The notes: a model not told the origin generated them from the sequence alone. Positions 1 through 8,895 are shown, counted from the stretch's first letter. The stretch: 64,000 nt of DNA from CAYOZN01 sp964408455 (GCA_964408455.1 CAYOZN010000005.1:1-64000), one strand, 5' to 3'. Translations and numbers: made by a program.

Positions 1-486
1 AAGACCGAACTGGTCTCGAGCGAAGGCAAGGGCACCTGCGGCAGCAAGAAGACCGCGCTGGCCTCCGGCGAAGGCAGTGGCTGCTCGAAGAGTGCCAAGG
101 CGTCGCTCGCCAAAGCCGACAGCTGCTGCGCCAGCAAGAAGGCCGCCCTGGTCAAGGCCGACAAGAACTGCATGGAGCTCGTCAAGAGCGCCAAGGAAGT
201 CAAGTTCTGCGTCGCCGGCCAGCAGTTCACCGAGTACAAGGATGCCGTCGCCCTGCACGATCGCATCGTGGCCGCCAGCAGCAAGGTCTCGATGAAGTAC
301 GTCGTCGATGGTAAGGAAGTATCCTGCTCCAGCCAGATTTGCCCGAAGGCACGCGAGGCCGGCAAGGTCAAGTATGTCGTCGGCAAGGATGAGATGGGCT
401 GCGAGATCATGGCCCGCATCGCCGTCGCCAAGGCCCGCTTCGAAGCCGCCAAGGTCGCCGCCGATGAGAAAATGGCCAAGATGTAA
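1..486 (+). CDS. Cys/Lys-rich hypothetical protein, C-terminal part
   Basis: The reading frame is open from the first base, so the true start lies upstream of the window; 161 residues are visible. The first 55 or so residues are low-complexity repeats rich in Lys, Ser, Ala and Cys, with recurring CxSKK-type units. A more ordered part follows with the pattern FCVAGQQF...YVVDGKEVSCSSQICPKA...KYVVGKDEMGC, two related segments each holding Cys and a YVV strand. The Cys pairs suggest metal binding or redox work, but no family is recognised. An intrinsic terminator follows 40 bases after the stop, so this is the last gene of its transcript. Confidence 0.7.
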   Translation, partial: KTELVSSEGKGTCGSKKTALASGEGSGCSKSAKASLAKADSCCASKKAALVKADKNCMELVKSAKEVKFCVAGQQFTEYKDAVALHDRIVAASSKVSMKYVVDGKEVSCSSQICPKAREAGKVKYVVGKDEMGCEIMARIAVAKARFEAAKVAADEKMAKM

Positions 487-525
487 ATCACTTCGACTTC
501 GGTCGAATTTCTGATTCAGATTGAA

Positions 526-559
526 GGCCCGCCGCGATTCACTCGTGGCGGGCCTTTTT
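526..559 (+). terminator. Rho-independent terminator
   Basis: A perfect 8-bp stem (GGCCCGCC at 526-533 with GGCGGGCC at 547-554) is followed directly by TTTTT. It lies 40 bases after the stop of the Cys-rich gene. Confidence 0.85.
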
Positions 560-567
560 GTTGCTGA

Positions 568-760
568 CTGCTCAGGGTGCCACCCCCTTCCGCCCTGCTC
601 ACAGAGCAGTGGCACCCGGACGCGACTCCGGCGAATTCGCACTGCTCACAGAGAAGTGGCACCCCGAACGCGACTCCGGCGATGTCACACTGCTCACAGA
701 GCAGTGGCACCCCGAACGCGACTCCGGCGAATTCGCACTGCTCACAGAGCAGTGGCACCC
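568..760. repeat. Tandem array of ~48-bp hairpin units
   Basis: Units begin at 595, 642, 690 and 738 (spacing 47, 48, 48), preceded by a degenerate short copy at 568. Each carries the palindrome CACTGCTC-ACA-GAGCAGTG, or one base off it, followed by GGCACCC and a spacer CGAACGCGACTCCGGCGA. The array sits between two convergent genes. Read on the minus strand the unit is GGGTGCCACTGCTCTGTGAG, and the in-frame TGA in it is the tatC stop codon. Related single copies lie near 22007, 22139 and 48066. Confidence 0.9.
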
Positions 761-1767
761 GGCGGACGTTGTCGCCGCCTCTCCATGAGCCGTGCGACGA
801 TCAGCCCAATTTCGAACAGGAATTGCATCGGCACCGCCAGCAGCATCATCGTTCCGACGTCCGGTGACGGCGTAAGCACCGCGGCCAGAATGGCGACTGC
901 CAGCATCACGTACTTTCGGGCCGCGCGCATCTGCTCCGCGGAAACGATTCCCAGCGACGCCAGCGCCACGACCACGATCGGTATCTGAAAGCCCAGCCCG
1001 AATGCGAGCCCCAGATTGACGACGAAGTTCAGATACTCCGAAATGTTGAAGAACGGCTGCACGAACTGCTTGCGGCTCAGCTTGTCGAGACGAGAGGCAT
1101 AGATTTCGCCGCCCGCCATGACGTTGAGTCGACCGGTCGCGGTATTAAACCAGATGCGGCCGTCCTCCGGCTCCGCGGGATCGGCCGTGAGGATCTGCAC
1201 CTGGCTGGGCGGGCCGACCGGCGCGGGCTGGCTCGTGACCTCGACTCGATCGCGCAAATAGCTGGCCAGGGGATTGTCGGCATCCGGCAGCGGGAACCAG
1301 GTGGACATGCCGATGAGAAAATTCATCAGACCCGACAGCACGATCACGACCATGAAGGCCGCGCCGGTGACGAACAGTCCGATGGACACCGGCGCGAACA
1401 TCTTGACGAGCTTCTGTTCGCTCGGGTACAGCCCCGCCGCCACAAACTTCCATATCTGGTAGAGGATCCAGGGCGCGCCCAGCACGATGCCGAACTTCAG
1501 CGAAATCTTGAAATACTGCATGAAGGCTTCGGTCGGATCGAGCTGCACCATCTGCGGATTGAAGCCCAGCCGCTCCATCGCCACGGCGTAGGGCGCCGTC
1601 AGAATCCCGATGATGACGTCGCCGAAGTGAAAGCAGATCGCCGTCGCGGCGGCCAATCCCCAGAGCGCATAGATGATCCGCCGGCGAAGCTCCTCCAGGT
1701 GTTCGCCGAACGACATGCGCGTCGCTTCCACGGCTTCATCGGACGGCTTGCGGGCAGATTCGCTCAT
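742..1767 (-). CDS. tatC: Sec-independent protein translocase TatC with extra domain
   Basis: TatC is the multi-spanning receptor of the twin-arginine translocase, which moves folded proteins across the cytoplasmic membrane. The N-terminal FGEHLEELRRRII, the FKISLKFGIVLGAPWILYQ block and the later NISEYLNFVVNLGLAFGLGFQIP block match the family, with six hydrophobic segments. At 341 residues it is about 90 longer than usual. The excess is a hydrophilic insertion around residues 150-240, between membrane segments and so probably periplasmic. The start at 1767 has AGGA six bases upstream; another ATG is six codons earlier. The last residues, GATAL, and the stop codon come from the hairpin repeat, so the C-terminus has been rewritten by it. 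Confidence 0.93.
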   Translation of the reverse strand: MSESARKPSDEAVEATRMSFGEHLEELRRRIIYALWGLAAATAICFHFGDVIIGILTAPYAVAMERLGFNPQMVQLDPTEAFMQYFKISLKFGIVLGAPWILYQIWKFVAAGLYPSEQKLVKMFAPVSIGLFVTGAAFMVVIVLSGLMNFLIGMSTWFPLPDADNPLASYLRDRVEVTSQPAPVGPPSQVQILTADPAEPEDGRIWFNTATGRLNVMAGGEIYASRLDKLSRKQFVQPFFNISEYLNFVVNLGLAFGLGFQIPIVVVALASLGIVSAEQMRAARKYVMLAVAILAAVLTPSPDVGTMMLLAVPMQFLFEIGLIVARLMERRRQRPPGATAL

Positions 1768-2044
1768 GGTGTCCTGGGCGTACATTCACGCCGCGTTGAA
1801 CAGCGGGCGGATTGATTCCGGCATATCGGCACGATTGCCTCGTCATCCCAGCCCGCAGCCGGCGGAACGCCGCCGGTTCCGAAAATGTTACGCCGCATGC
1901 CCTCGACCGGCCACCGGCCCCGTTGACCGCGAACTCGCCCGCCTGCGACATTTGCCGTATCATCCGAAGCGATCCGTGCGGCAACGATCGGCATTTCGTT
2001 TAACCGATCAAGTCGATCTCAACCTGACATTCGAGGCCCACATC

Positions 2045-4126
2045 ATGCACCATCGTCGAACCGTGATTGCGCTTGTTTTCCTCGCCGCCCTTGTTCCTGC
2101 CGCCCGCGCCGACGAGGGCATGTGGCTGCCGAACCAGCCGCCGCTCGCCCAGCTTCGCGACCAGTACGGCTTCGAGCCCTCTCCCGCCTGGCTCGAGCAC
2201 GTGCGCAAGGCATCCGTCCGGTTTCACAATGGCGGCTCGGCCTCGTTCATCTCGCCCGACGGGCTGATCCTCACCAACCACCACGTCGGCAGCGACGCCA
2301 TCCAGGCCCTGTCCGACGCCGAGAACGACTATATGCGGGATGGCTTCTACGCCCCCACGCGCGACAAGGAACTGAAGTGCCCTGAGATCGAGCTGAACGT
2401 GCTCGAAAAACTGGAGGACGTGACCGATCGCGTCAATCAGGGCGTCACACCGGACATGTCTCCCTCCGACGCCGCGGCGCTGCGCAAGAAAAATATGGCG
2501 GAAATTGAGAAGACCGCCCGCGAGAATTCGGCGGGCCTCACGCCCGAAATCGTCACGCTTTACCAGGGCGCGCGCTATCACCTTTACCAGTACAGGCGCT
2601 ACACCGATGTGCGCCTGGTCATGGCCCCTGAAAAGGGCATCGCCTTCTTCGGCGGCGACGTCGATAACTTCGAGTATCCGCGCTTCAATCTCGACTGCTG
2701 CTTCTTCCGCGCCTACGAAGAGGGCAAGCCCGCCAAAATCGAACACTATCTCAAGTGGAACGAGGCGGGGCCCGCGGCCGACGATCTCATCTTCTGCTCA
2801 GGTCATCCCGGCCACACCCAGCGGCTCAACACCGTCGACCACCTGTACTTTCTGCGCGACACCTACATTCCGCTCATCCTGGCCGGCTACAATCAGCGCG
2901 AAGTCGCACTGATCCAGTTCGCCTCGCGCGGCGCCGAAGAAAAACGCGTCGCCGACGAAGACCTGCTTTATATCCAGAATGGCCGCAAGGCCTGGGGCGG
3001 CATCCTCGCCGGTCTGCTCGATCCGCGCACCATCGCCGCCAAGAAAACGGCCGAGGAAGAGCTTCGCGCCTTCGTGAATGCCGACGAGTCGCGCAAGAGG
3101 AACTGGGGCGATGCCTGGTCCGATCTGGCGGCCGCGCTGAAGAAGTCCGAGTCCTACTATCCGGCCTACTTCCTTCTGGGCAATCGGCGGGCCAGTCTGT
3201 GCCGGCAGTATGACATCGCCATAAAACTGGTCCGCGCGGCCGACGAGCGCCGCAAGCCCGATGGCGAGCGCCTGCCCGAATTCCGCGATGCCGCCCTTCC
3301 GTCGCTCGAGCTGGACCTCTTTTCCGAAGCCCCGATTCACGCCAGCCTCGAGCAGCTCCGGCTCGAAGACGGACTCGTGCGGCTGGCCCGCATCCTCGGT
3401 GGCGATCACGAGATCGTGAAGGCCGCTTTTGGCGGCGACAATGCCCAGTCGCGGGCAGCGAACATTCTGAATAGCACGAAGCTCAAGGATGTCTCCTTCC
3501 GCAAAAAGCTCTACGAAGGCGGATCGGTCGCCATCGAAGAATCGAACGATGCCATGATCCGGTTCGCCATTGAGATGGACAGGTTCGCCCGGCCGCTGCG
3601 CAAGAAATACGAGGAAGAAGTTGAAAGCGTGCAGACACAGAGCTACGCCGCCATCGCCCGGGCGCGCTTTGAGAAGCTCGGCGACGCCGTTTATCCCGAT
3701 GCGACGTTTACCCTGCGCCTGTCAGTTGGCACCGTGAAGGGCTACGAAGAAGCCGGCACATCGATTCCGCCGTTCACCACCTTTGCCGGACTATATGAAC
3801 GCGCCGAAGAGCACGAATTCCGCCCGCCCTACGATCTGCCCAGGCGATGGATCGAGCGCAAGGACCGGCTGAACCTCGACCAGAAGTTCAACTTCGTTTC
3901 GACAAATGACCTCATTGGCGGCAACAGCGGCAGCCCCATGATCGGCCGCGGCGGCGAACTGGTCGGCCTCGTCTTCGACGGCAACGTGCACAGCCTGATC
4001 TGGGACATCCAGTTCGACCAGGTCGCCGCCCGCGCGGTCAGCGTGCACAGCGGGGCCATGATTGAGGCACTGCGGAAGATTTACGAGGCCGATGCCCTGG
4101 TGGAGGAAATTCTGGGGAAGAACTAG
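2045..4126 (+). CDS. S46 family exopeptidase (dipeptidyl-peptidase 7/11 type)
   Basis: Encodes 693 residues with a signal peptide ending at ARA (about residue 22), so it is exported. Family S46 enzymes remove dipeptides from the N-terminus of peptides in the periplasm. The catalytic triad is visible: His80 in LTNHH, the Asp region in FFGGDVDNFEYPR, and Ser near 630 in GGNSGSPM. The FDGN segment after the serine resembles DPP7-type enzymes; from memory, the acidic-specific DPP11 type has Arg there, so a preference for hydrophobic or broad residues is inferred. The frame is open far upstream, but only this ATG is followed by a signal peptide. It stands alone and ends at a strong hairpin. Confidence 0.92.
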   Translation: MHHRRTVIALVFLAALVPAARADEGMWLPNQPPLAQLRDQYGFEPSPAWLEHVRKASVRFHNGGSASFISPDGLILTNHHVGSDAIQALSDAENDYMRDGFYAPTRDKELKCPEIELNVLEKLEDVTDRVNQGVTPDMSPSDAAALRKKNMAEIEKTARENSAGLTPEIVTLYQGARYHLYQYRRYTDVRLVMAPEKGIAFFGGDVDNFEYPRFNLDCCFFRAYEEGKPAKIEHYLKWNEAGPAADDLIFCSGHPGHTQRLNTVDHLYFLRDTYIPLILAGYNQREVALIQFASRGAEEKRVADEDLLYIQNGRKAWGGILAGLLDPRTIAAKKTAEEELRAFVNADESRKRNWGDAWSDLAAALKKSESYYPAYFLLGNRRASLCRQYDIAIKLVRAADERRKPDGERLPEFRDAALPSLELDLFSEAPIHASLEQLRLEDGLVRLARILGGDHEIVKAAFGGDNAQSRAANILNSTKLKDVSFRKKLYEGGSVAIEESNDAMIRFAIEMDRFARPLRKKYEEEVESVQTQSYAAIARARFEKLGDAVYPDATFTLRLSVGTVKGYEEAGTSIPPFTTFAGLYERAEEHEFRPPYDLPRRWIERKDRLNLDQKFNFVSTNDLIGGNSGSPMIGRGGELVGLVFDGNVHSLIWDIQFDQVAARAVSVHSGAMIEALRKIYEADALVEEILGKN

Positions 4127-4142
4127 AACATTTAACGCAGAC

Positions 4143-4189
4143 GCGGAGGCGCAGAGAAAGTGCACTTCATTCTTCTCTGCCGCCTCCGC
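4143..4189. repeat. Long hairpin between convergent genes
   Basis: GCGGAGGCGCAGAGAA at 4143-4158 pairs with 4173-4189 over 16 bp with a single bulged C and a 14-base loop. There is no T-run. It could stop or protect transcripts from both sides, or be a dispersed repeat. Confidence 0.75.
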
Positions 4190-4208
4190 AGCTCTGCTTG
4201 ATTCCTTT

Positions 4209-4592
4209 TCACGTCTTTCTGCCCGTTGTCCCGTCGCCCGTCCGCTTCCCCGCATCCGCAAGCATCTCCCGGATGGTCCTTTTCAACTCCGCCATGGACA
4301 GGTCCTTCGTCTCCCGGCATTCGATGCAGGAGTTACCGCTCTTCAGTTTGCCGAGCACCGGCTCGTGTGCCTTCATCACGTCACTCAGCATCATGTAGAA
4401 CATCGGCCCCTTCTTGCGCGTGGCGAAGCCCGAGATCCACTGGCCGTCCGCGGTGTATACCGGAAACCGGCTCGTACCCATCTGCTCCTCGGCATGCGGC
4501 AGGGCCTTGCGAATCATGCCCCGCAGCTCGCTCAGGAATTCGCGTTGCTCGTCGGGCGCTTCGTCGATATACCGCGTCACGTCGGCGTTCAT
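4209..4592 (-). CDS. DUF1801 domain protein (YdhG-like)
   Basis: Encodes 127 residues from the ATG at 4592, chosen because upstream sequence is not protein-like. The pattern YIDEAPDEQREFLSELRGMIRKALPHAEEQM, then GFATRKKGPMFYMMLSDVM, is that of the DUF1801/YdhG fold, some members of which are described as iron chaperones. The C-terminal CIECRETKDLS has a CxxC pair. It is single and monocistronic; a second DUF1801 protein lies at 8935-9384. Function is not known. Confidence 0.8.
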   Translation of the reverse strand: MNADVTRYIDEAPDEQREFLSELRGMIRKALPHAEEQMGTSRFPVYTADGQWISGFATRKKGPMFYMMLSDVMKAHEPVLGKLKSGNSCIECRETKDLSMAELKRTIREMLADAGKRTGDGTTGRKT

Positions 4593-4723
4593 GGAGGACA
4601 CTCCGCTCCGGATCAATGTGTATCCGGCCCGCCGCCTTCGATGATAGCATATCTCCCTGCGAAGTGTCCCATTCGCGGTCACGCCATTCGCGATTAAGCG
4701 CGGACGCTCAGGCTGGCGCACCC

Positions 4724-5353
4724 ATGGCATCCAAACTCTGCCCGCATCTGATCCTTGAAGGCACCCGCCTCACGCACAAGACCGACATTGCCTTCGCCCT
4801 CAACGAACACCCGCGTTTCGTCGGCCCGCGCAAGTATCGCTATCACTCGCCGATCATCTCTGCCGAGTGGTGCGCCCTGACCAACACGCCGTGGGGCCGC
4901 GGGCTGATCAACTACGAGCCGCACGAGGAGGCTTGCGCGATGGAGGCCTATCGCACGTGGCTGCGGCTCTTCGAACTGCTGCCCTATTACTCGTGGATCA
5001 TCGACCGCTTTCACCTGTCCACGCTTGCGTGGCAGCAGTCACATGTCCATATCCCACCGGATCTGGACTGGCTCGATCGCGGCATGGCGAACCTGAATTT
5101 TCACCTGGCGCTGTGCACGCGCCGCCCCGAATCATTTGCCATGGCGCGAACCTCGCGGATCAAGGTCTCGGGCAAGCCCGAACAGTATGACAATCTCGAC
5201 GCCTTCGTTCGCGAGCAGGAATTGCTACGATCCCTGGCAGGAAGCTCGCAGCTGGCGGTGAGAGAGTTTGATGTGAGCGACGGCAATATCTCCGCCAGCG
5301 CCGATGCGATTGTCGATTGGATGACGGAAACCGGCGGGCTGTACCAGCCCTGA
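4724..5353 (+). CDS. P-loop kinase-like protein with altered Walker A
   Basis: Encodes 209 residues. The N-terminus ILEGTRLTHKTDIA resembles a Walker A loop in which the usual Gly before Lys is His (GxxxxHKT). IIDRFHLSTLAWQ further on matches the DR(F/Y)xxS motif of thymidylate and deoxynucleoside kinases. The overall plan therefore looks like that nucleotide-kinase fold, but lid and substrate residues cannot be assigned by eye and length fits only roughly. Activity is uncertain. It lies alone between genes on the other strand. Confidence 0.7.
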   Translation: MASKLCPHLILEGTRLTHKTDIAFALNEHPRFVGPRKYRYHSPIISAEWCALTNTPWGRGLINYEPHEEACAMEAYRTWLRLFELLPYYSWIIDRFHLSTLAWQQSHVHIPPDLDWLDRGMANLNFHLALCTRRPESFAMARTSRIKVSGKPEQYDNLDAFVREQELLRSLAGSSQLAVREFDVSDGNISASADAIVDWMTETGGLYQP

Positions 5354-5397
5354 GCGGCGACCAAACGTCAGCGGCGAAGCCAAGTGCCGCTTCGATG

Positions 5398-5958
5398 TCA
5401 CCTGATCTCCGGCTCGTGGCCCTGCTGCTGCTTGCGCCGTCGAAGCCAGCCGAAGAGACCGGCGCCACCGGCGGCCGCGCCGCCGCCGATGATCTTGATC
5501 GCGTGTGCCCCGCCCCGTGCCGCGTCGTCGGCAAACCCCACCGCATGCCCCACGCCGCGCGCCGCGTCGTCCGCAAAACCGCTCGCCGAGCCCATGCCGC
5601 GCAGTGCATCGTCCGCGACACCCGCGCCGCCGCCCGCCAGATCATCCATCATGCCGCTCGCGCTGATCGCATCATCGGCAAAGCCCGAGGCATCCGCCGC
5701 GTGCAGCGGCTTGCCATCCAGCATCATCCGCGCAGCTCCGCCGTGCTCGGCCGCGCGGCCGGCATCGTCGGCCAGTTGCAGCGTCTCACCCGCCGGAGCG
5801 GCCGCGGAACCGCCAGTCGCCTCGGCGCCGGCCCGTGCCGTCTCCGCCGCAAGCCGCGCCCCGTGCGCGCCAGCGTGTTCATCTTCCGTCAACGCGTACC
5901 AGACGCCCCAGACGCCAAGCACCAGCGCACAGATCAGCAGCAACCGCCGCAGCTTCAT
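5398..5958 (-). CDS. Small membrane-anchored protein with GFADDA repeats
   Basis: Encodes 186 residues. Residues 4-22 form a hydrophobic segment (signal anchor or signal peptide). The body is Ala/Gly/Asp-rich with repeated units SGFADDA, GVADDALRG, GFADDAARG and GFADDAARGG. A Gly/Ala-rich hydrophobic stretch with GLFGW follows near the end, then a basic tail RRRKQQQ. GGAGG lies eight bases before the ATG. The end looks like a C-terminal membrane segment. No known family; the repeats suggest a short helical surface stalk. Confidence 0.65.
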   Translation of the reverse strand: MKLRRLLLICALVLGVWGVWYALTEDEHAGAHGARLAAETARAGAEATGGSAAAPAGETLQLADDAGRAAEHGGAARMMLDGKPLHAADASGFADDAISASGMMDDLAGGGAGVADDALRGMGSASGFADDAARGVGHAVGFADDAARGGAHAIKIIGGGAAAGGAGLFGWLRRRKQQQGHEPEIR

Positions 5959-6117
5959 GGCATGTCCTCCGGCCGAACGCCCCGCGTCGGCTGATAATTA
6001 TACATCAATCCCAAAGTCCGGTACGCTTCTGCCGGTTTACGCCCCCGTGCGCCACGACCGCGGCCTTCGTGCCCTCCGTTTTGAGATCGGGGTTGCGCGA
6101 CACTCAGGATTCCAGAC

Positions 6118-6609
6118 ATGTCTGCCGTAAACACCCGCAACGTCCGCAACCGCCGCGATCTGCACTTCGCCACGCTGGAGGAGATGGAGGCCGACGTCGC
6201 GCGGATCGTTGCCGCGGATCGCGCGGGCACGCTGCGATCCACCGGCAACTGGACCGCCGGTCAGGTATTCGGCCATCTGGCAAGCTGGGCCAACTACGCC
6301 TACGACGGCTATCCACCCGAATTGCGGCCGCCGTGGTTCATCAAGCTGCTGCTGAAGCTTCGCCGCAAGCGCTTCATGCGCGGCCCGCTGCCGGCCGGCG
6401 TCAAGATTCCACGAATAAAGGGCGGCACAACGGCCATTGAGCCGCTCTCGACGGACGAGGGCCTGCACCGTCTCACGGCAGCGACGCAGCGATTGAGGGC
6501 CGCGCCGCCCGAGCAGCCGAACATCGTCTTCGGCCCGCTGAGCCATCACGAGTGGCAGCAGCTGCACCTGCGCCACGCAGAATTGCACCTGAGCTTTCTG
6601 CATCCGTAG
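6118..6609 (+). CDS. DUF1569 domain protein (DinB/YfiT-like fold)
   Basis: Encodes 163 residues. NRRDLHFATLEEMEADV followed by TGNWTAGQVFGHLASW matches DUF1569, a relative of the DinB/YfiT four-helix bundle that often binds metal through His residues. Candidate ligands are the His in GHLA and those in SHHEW and LRHAELH. No partner gene is evident. Confidence 0.85.
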   Translation: MSAVNTRNVRNRRDLHFATLEEMEADVARIVAADRAGTLRSTGNWTAGQVFGHLASWANYAYDGYPPELRPPWFIKLLLKLRRKRFMRGPLPAGVKIPRIKGGTTAIEPLSTDEGLHRLTAATQRLRAAPPEQPNIVFGPLSHHEWQQLHLRHAELHLSFLHP

Positions 6610-6664
6610 GGATCGTGCCGCACTGCCATCGCACAAAACCGCCGCGGCCGATAGCCTACGCCCT

Positions 6665-7297
6665 ATGCAGGAACATTCGCCGCAACACCCGAAAGGCCGC
6701 GCGAGCTCTGACACCCAGGGCGCCGTCTGCGTCTTCTGTGGATCGAACGCCGGCATCAATGCCGTCTACGCCGAGGCCGCGCGCGAGCTCGCCCGCGAGA
6801 TGGCCCGTCGCCGCCTCTCCCTCGTCTATGGTGGCGGCAGCGTCGGGCTGATGGGCATCCTGGCCGACGAGGTGCTGGCCGGCGGCGGGCGGGTCATGGG
6901 TGTCATACCAAGGACACTGATGGAGCGCGAAGTCGGCCACCGCGCCCTCAGCGAGCTGCACGTCGTCGAGACGATGCACGAGCGCAAGGCCCTGATGGCC
7001 GCCCATGCCAACGCGTTTCTGGCCCTGCCCGGCGGGCTTGGCACCCTCGAGGAGCTGTTCGAAGTGTGGACCTGGGCACAGCTCGGCATCCACGCCCGGC
7101 CGGTCGGCCTGCTCAACGTCAACGGTTTCTTCGATCCGCTGCTGTCCTTCCTCGATCATGCCGAAGCTCAGGGCTTTCTTCGCGCCGAGCACCGCGGCAT
7201 GCTGCTGGTGGACCATCGCGCGGACAATATGCTCGACCGCATGGCGGACTATGTGCCACCACGGGTATCAAAGTGGCTCGACCGGGGTCAGATTTAA
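6665..7297 (+). CDS. LOG family protein (TIGR00730, lysine decarboxylase-like)
   Basis: Encodes 210 residues. VCVFCGSNAG, VYGGGSVGLMG and the diagnostic PGGLGTLEE motif place it in the LOG family. Characterised members hydrolyse cytokinin riboside or other nucleoside 5'-monophosphates to release ribose 5-phosphate. Cytosolic, stand-alone gene. Substrate in this organism is unknown. Confidence 0.93.
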   Translation: MQEHSPQHPKGRASSDTQGAVCVFCGSNAGINAVYAEAARELAREMARRRLSLVYGGGSVGLMGILADEVLAGGGRVMGVIPRTLMEREVGHRALSELHVVETMHERKALMAAHANAFLALPGGLGTLEELFEVWTWAQLGIHARPVGLLNVNGFFDPLLSFLDHAEAQGFLRAEHRGMLLVDHRADNMLDRMADYVPPRVSKWLDRGQI

Positions 7298-7375
7298 CTC
7301 CCGGCTCATCTCATTCGTCGTAGAGCAAGTCGCAAGCTCGTTGAAGGCCGGTGAATCACGCCCGCCGGCGTCAGA

Positions 7376-8275
7376 TCATGAATGCACGCCGTGCGTCTGC
7401 CCGACGACCTGCGTTTCCTCGCTGGGCCGGTACAGCGCGCCTTCCGGATCGCGCGGCGGGCGGTCGGCCTTCAATTCGCTCGCCCGCTTCGCCGATGACT
7501 TTTCGCCCAGGCGCGGCATGGCCTTGGCCATCGCGGTGTTCAGCTTGGCCAGCATGCCGACCTTCTTTTCGCGCGTCGCCTTCTCGGCGGCATTGAGGAT
7601 CGCATCGGCCACCTGCTCCGGATCGATCATGGGCGCCGGCAGGCTGGCATCCTCGCGCATGTAGTTTTTTGCGTGCTGCGGGAACGGCGTATCGACGGAC
7701 GTCGGCTGGATGAGCGTGATGGCCACCGGCGCCTTGCCCGCCTCGACCACCTCGGCCCGCAGCGCGTCGGTGAAGCCCTTCACCGCGTGCTTCGACGCCG
7801 AGTACATCCCCAGCATGGGTACGACCGCGTCCGACACCTCGCTGCCAATGTTGATCAGTGCACCGCCCGTCTCCTTCAGGTGCTTTAACGCCACGAACGA
7901 GCCGTAACAAACGCCCCAGAAATTCGTATCAAACAGCCGTCGGTTGTCCTCGTCGCTCACTTCATCCATATTCCCATACACCGATATGCCGGCGTTGTTC
8001 ACCCACGTGTCGATGCGCCCGAACGCCGACAGCGCCGACTGCGCGACCTGTTCGACCTGTTTGCGGTTGGCCACATCGCACGCCACGGCGATGGCCTCGC
8101 CGCCGTCGTTTCGGATGCGGCCGGCCACTTCCTCGATGGCATGTTCGCTGCGGGCGGCAAGCACGAGCTTGGCCCCCCGCTTGGCGGCCGCCTCGGCGGT
8201 GGCGAGGCCGATGCCGCTGGAGGCGCCGGTGATGACGATGACCTGCTGATTGAGCGGCTTGAGTTTGGCCTTCAT
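7376..8275 (-). CDS. SDR family oxidoreductase
   Basis: Encodes 299 residues from MKAKLKPLNQQ; an alternative start 14 codons upstream adds only unstructured sequence. TGASSGIGLA is the NAD(P)-binding motif, NNAG the strand-4 motif, and YSASK the catalytic YxxxK. A Ser in INIGSEVSD fits the third catalytic position. Length and order are those of classical short-chain dehydrogenases; the substrate cannot be told. The C-terminal 40 residues are polar and extra. Confidence 0.92.
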   Translation of the reverse strand: MKAKLKPLNQQVIVITGASSGIGLATAEAAAKRGAKLVLAARSEHAIEEVAGRIRNDGGEAIAVACDVANRKQVEQVAQSALSAFGRIDTWVNNAGISVYGNMDEVSDEDNRRLFDTNFWGVCYGSFVALKHLKETGGALINIGSEVSDAVVPMLGMYSASKHAVKGFTDALRAEVVEAGKAPVAITLIQPTSVDTPFPQHAKNYMREDASLPAPMIDPEQVADAILNAAEKATREKKVGMLAKLNTAMAKAMPRLGEKSSAKRASELKADRPPRDPEGALYRPSEETQVVGQTHGVHS

Positions 8276-8487
8276 AGGGTTCTCCCGGCAATGCGGCCGT
8301 GGAGGACCAGACCGCATGCATTCGAGGGGAGAATGCGCAGCAGAGATAATGGCAGCCTCAATTCTGGCTGTTGATCAAGTGAGATGGCGTATCCGACTGC
8401 CAGGCAGGGAGATATAATCGCCGCCGATCGAACCGCGGATCCCGTGCGGGCTCAGAATGCCCGGCCGCCCCCGGCGCGGAGGACTTG

Positions 8488-8895
8488 ATGGGCGTCGCAT
8501 ATCTGCATCTTCGCCGCGTGAAGCAGTGGATGAGCGTCTTTCGCAAGTTCCGCGTCCATCTCGACGGCAAGTGCGTCGACAAGATCAAGCGCGGGGCCGA
8601 GCGCACATATGAATTGACGCCCGGCGAGCACGAGCTCGTCGTCAAGATCGACTGGGTGAAAAGCAGCCCCGTCGCCTTTCATTGCGCGGCGGGCGAGCAC
8701 GTGCGCCTCGTGTGCGGGCATCCGGATGCCACATGGCGCGCGGCGCTGAACCCCAACGCCCTGGTGGACTCGATCTTCGTCGTCCCGGACGTGGTGTGCG
8801 GCACGTGTGGCTACATTCTGTTCGGCCTGTCGAAAGACAGGTGCCCCGAGTGCGGCACGCAGTTCAACACGGTACCAGCCGGGGCCAGGCCATGA
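8488..8895 (+). CDS. Hypothetical protein with C-terminal zinc ribbon
   Basis: Encodes 135 residues. GGAGG lies five bases before the ATG at 8488; a TTG one codon earlier is also possible. Residues 10-70 have a beta-strand pattern (FRVHLDGKCVDKIKRGAE...ELTPGEHELVVKIDWVKSSP) seen in small carbohydrate- or lipid-associated domains. The end CGTCGYILFGL...CPECGTQF is a CxxC/CxxC ribbon that is very common at the ends of planctomycete proteins. Function unknown. Confidence 0.75.
   Translation: MGVAYLHLRRVKQWMSVFRKFRVHLDGKCVDKIKRGAERTYELTPGEHELVVKIDWVKSSPVAFHCAAGEHVRLVCGHPDATWRAALNPNALVDSIFVVPDVVCGTCGYILFGLSKDRCPECGTQFNTVPAGARP

Noticed and set aside
568..760. CRISPR array
   Set aside because: The repeats are 48 bp with no variable spacers between them, and no cas genes are present.
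521..988. Plus-strand coding frame across the 48-bp repeats
   Set aside because: It is made of repeat units and of antisense tatC; no ribosome site.
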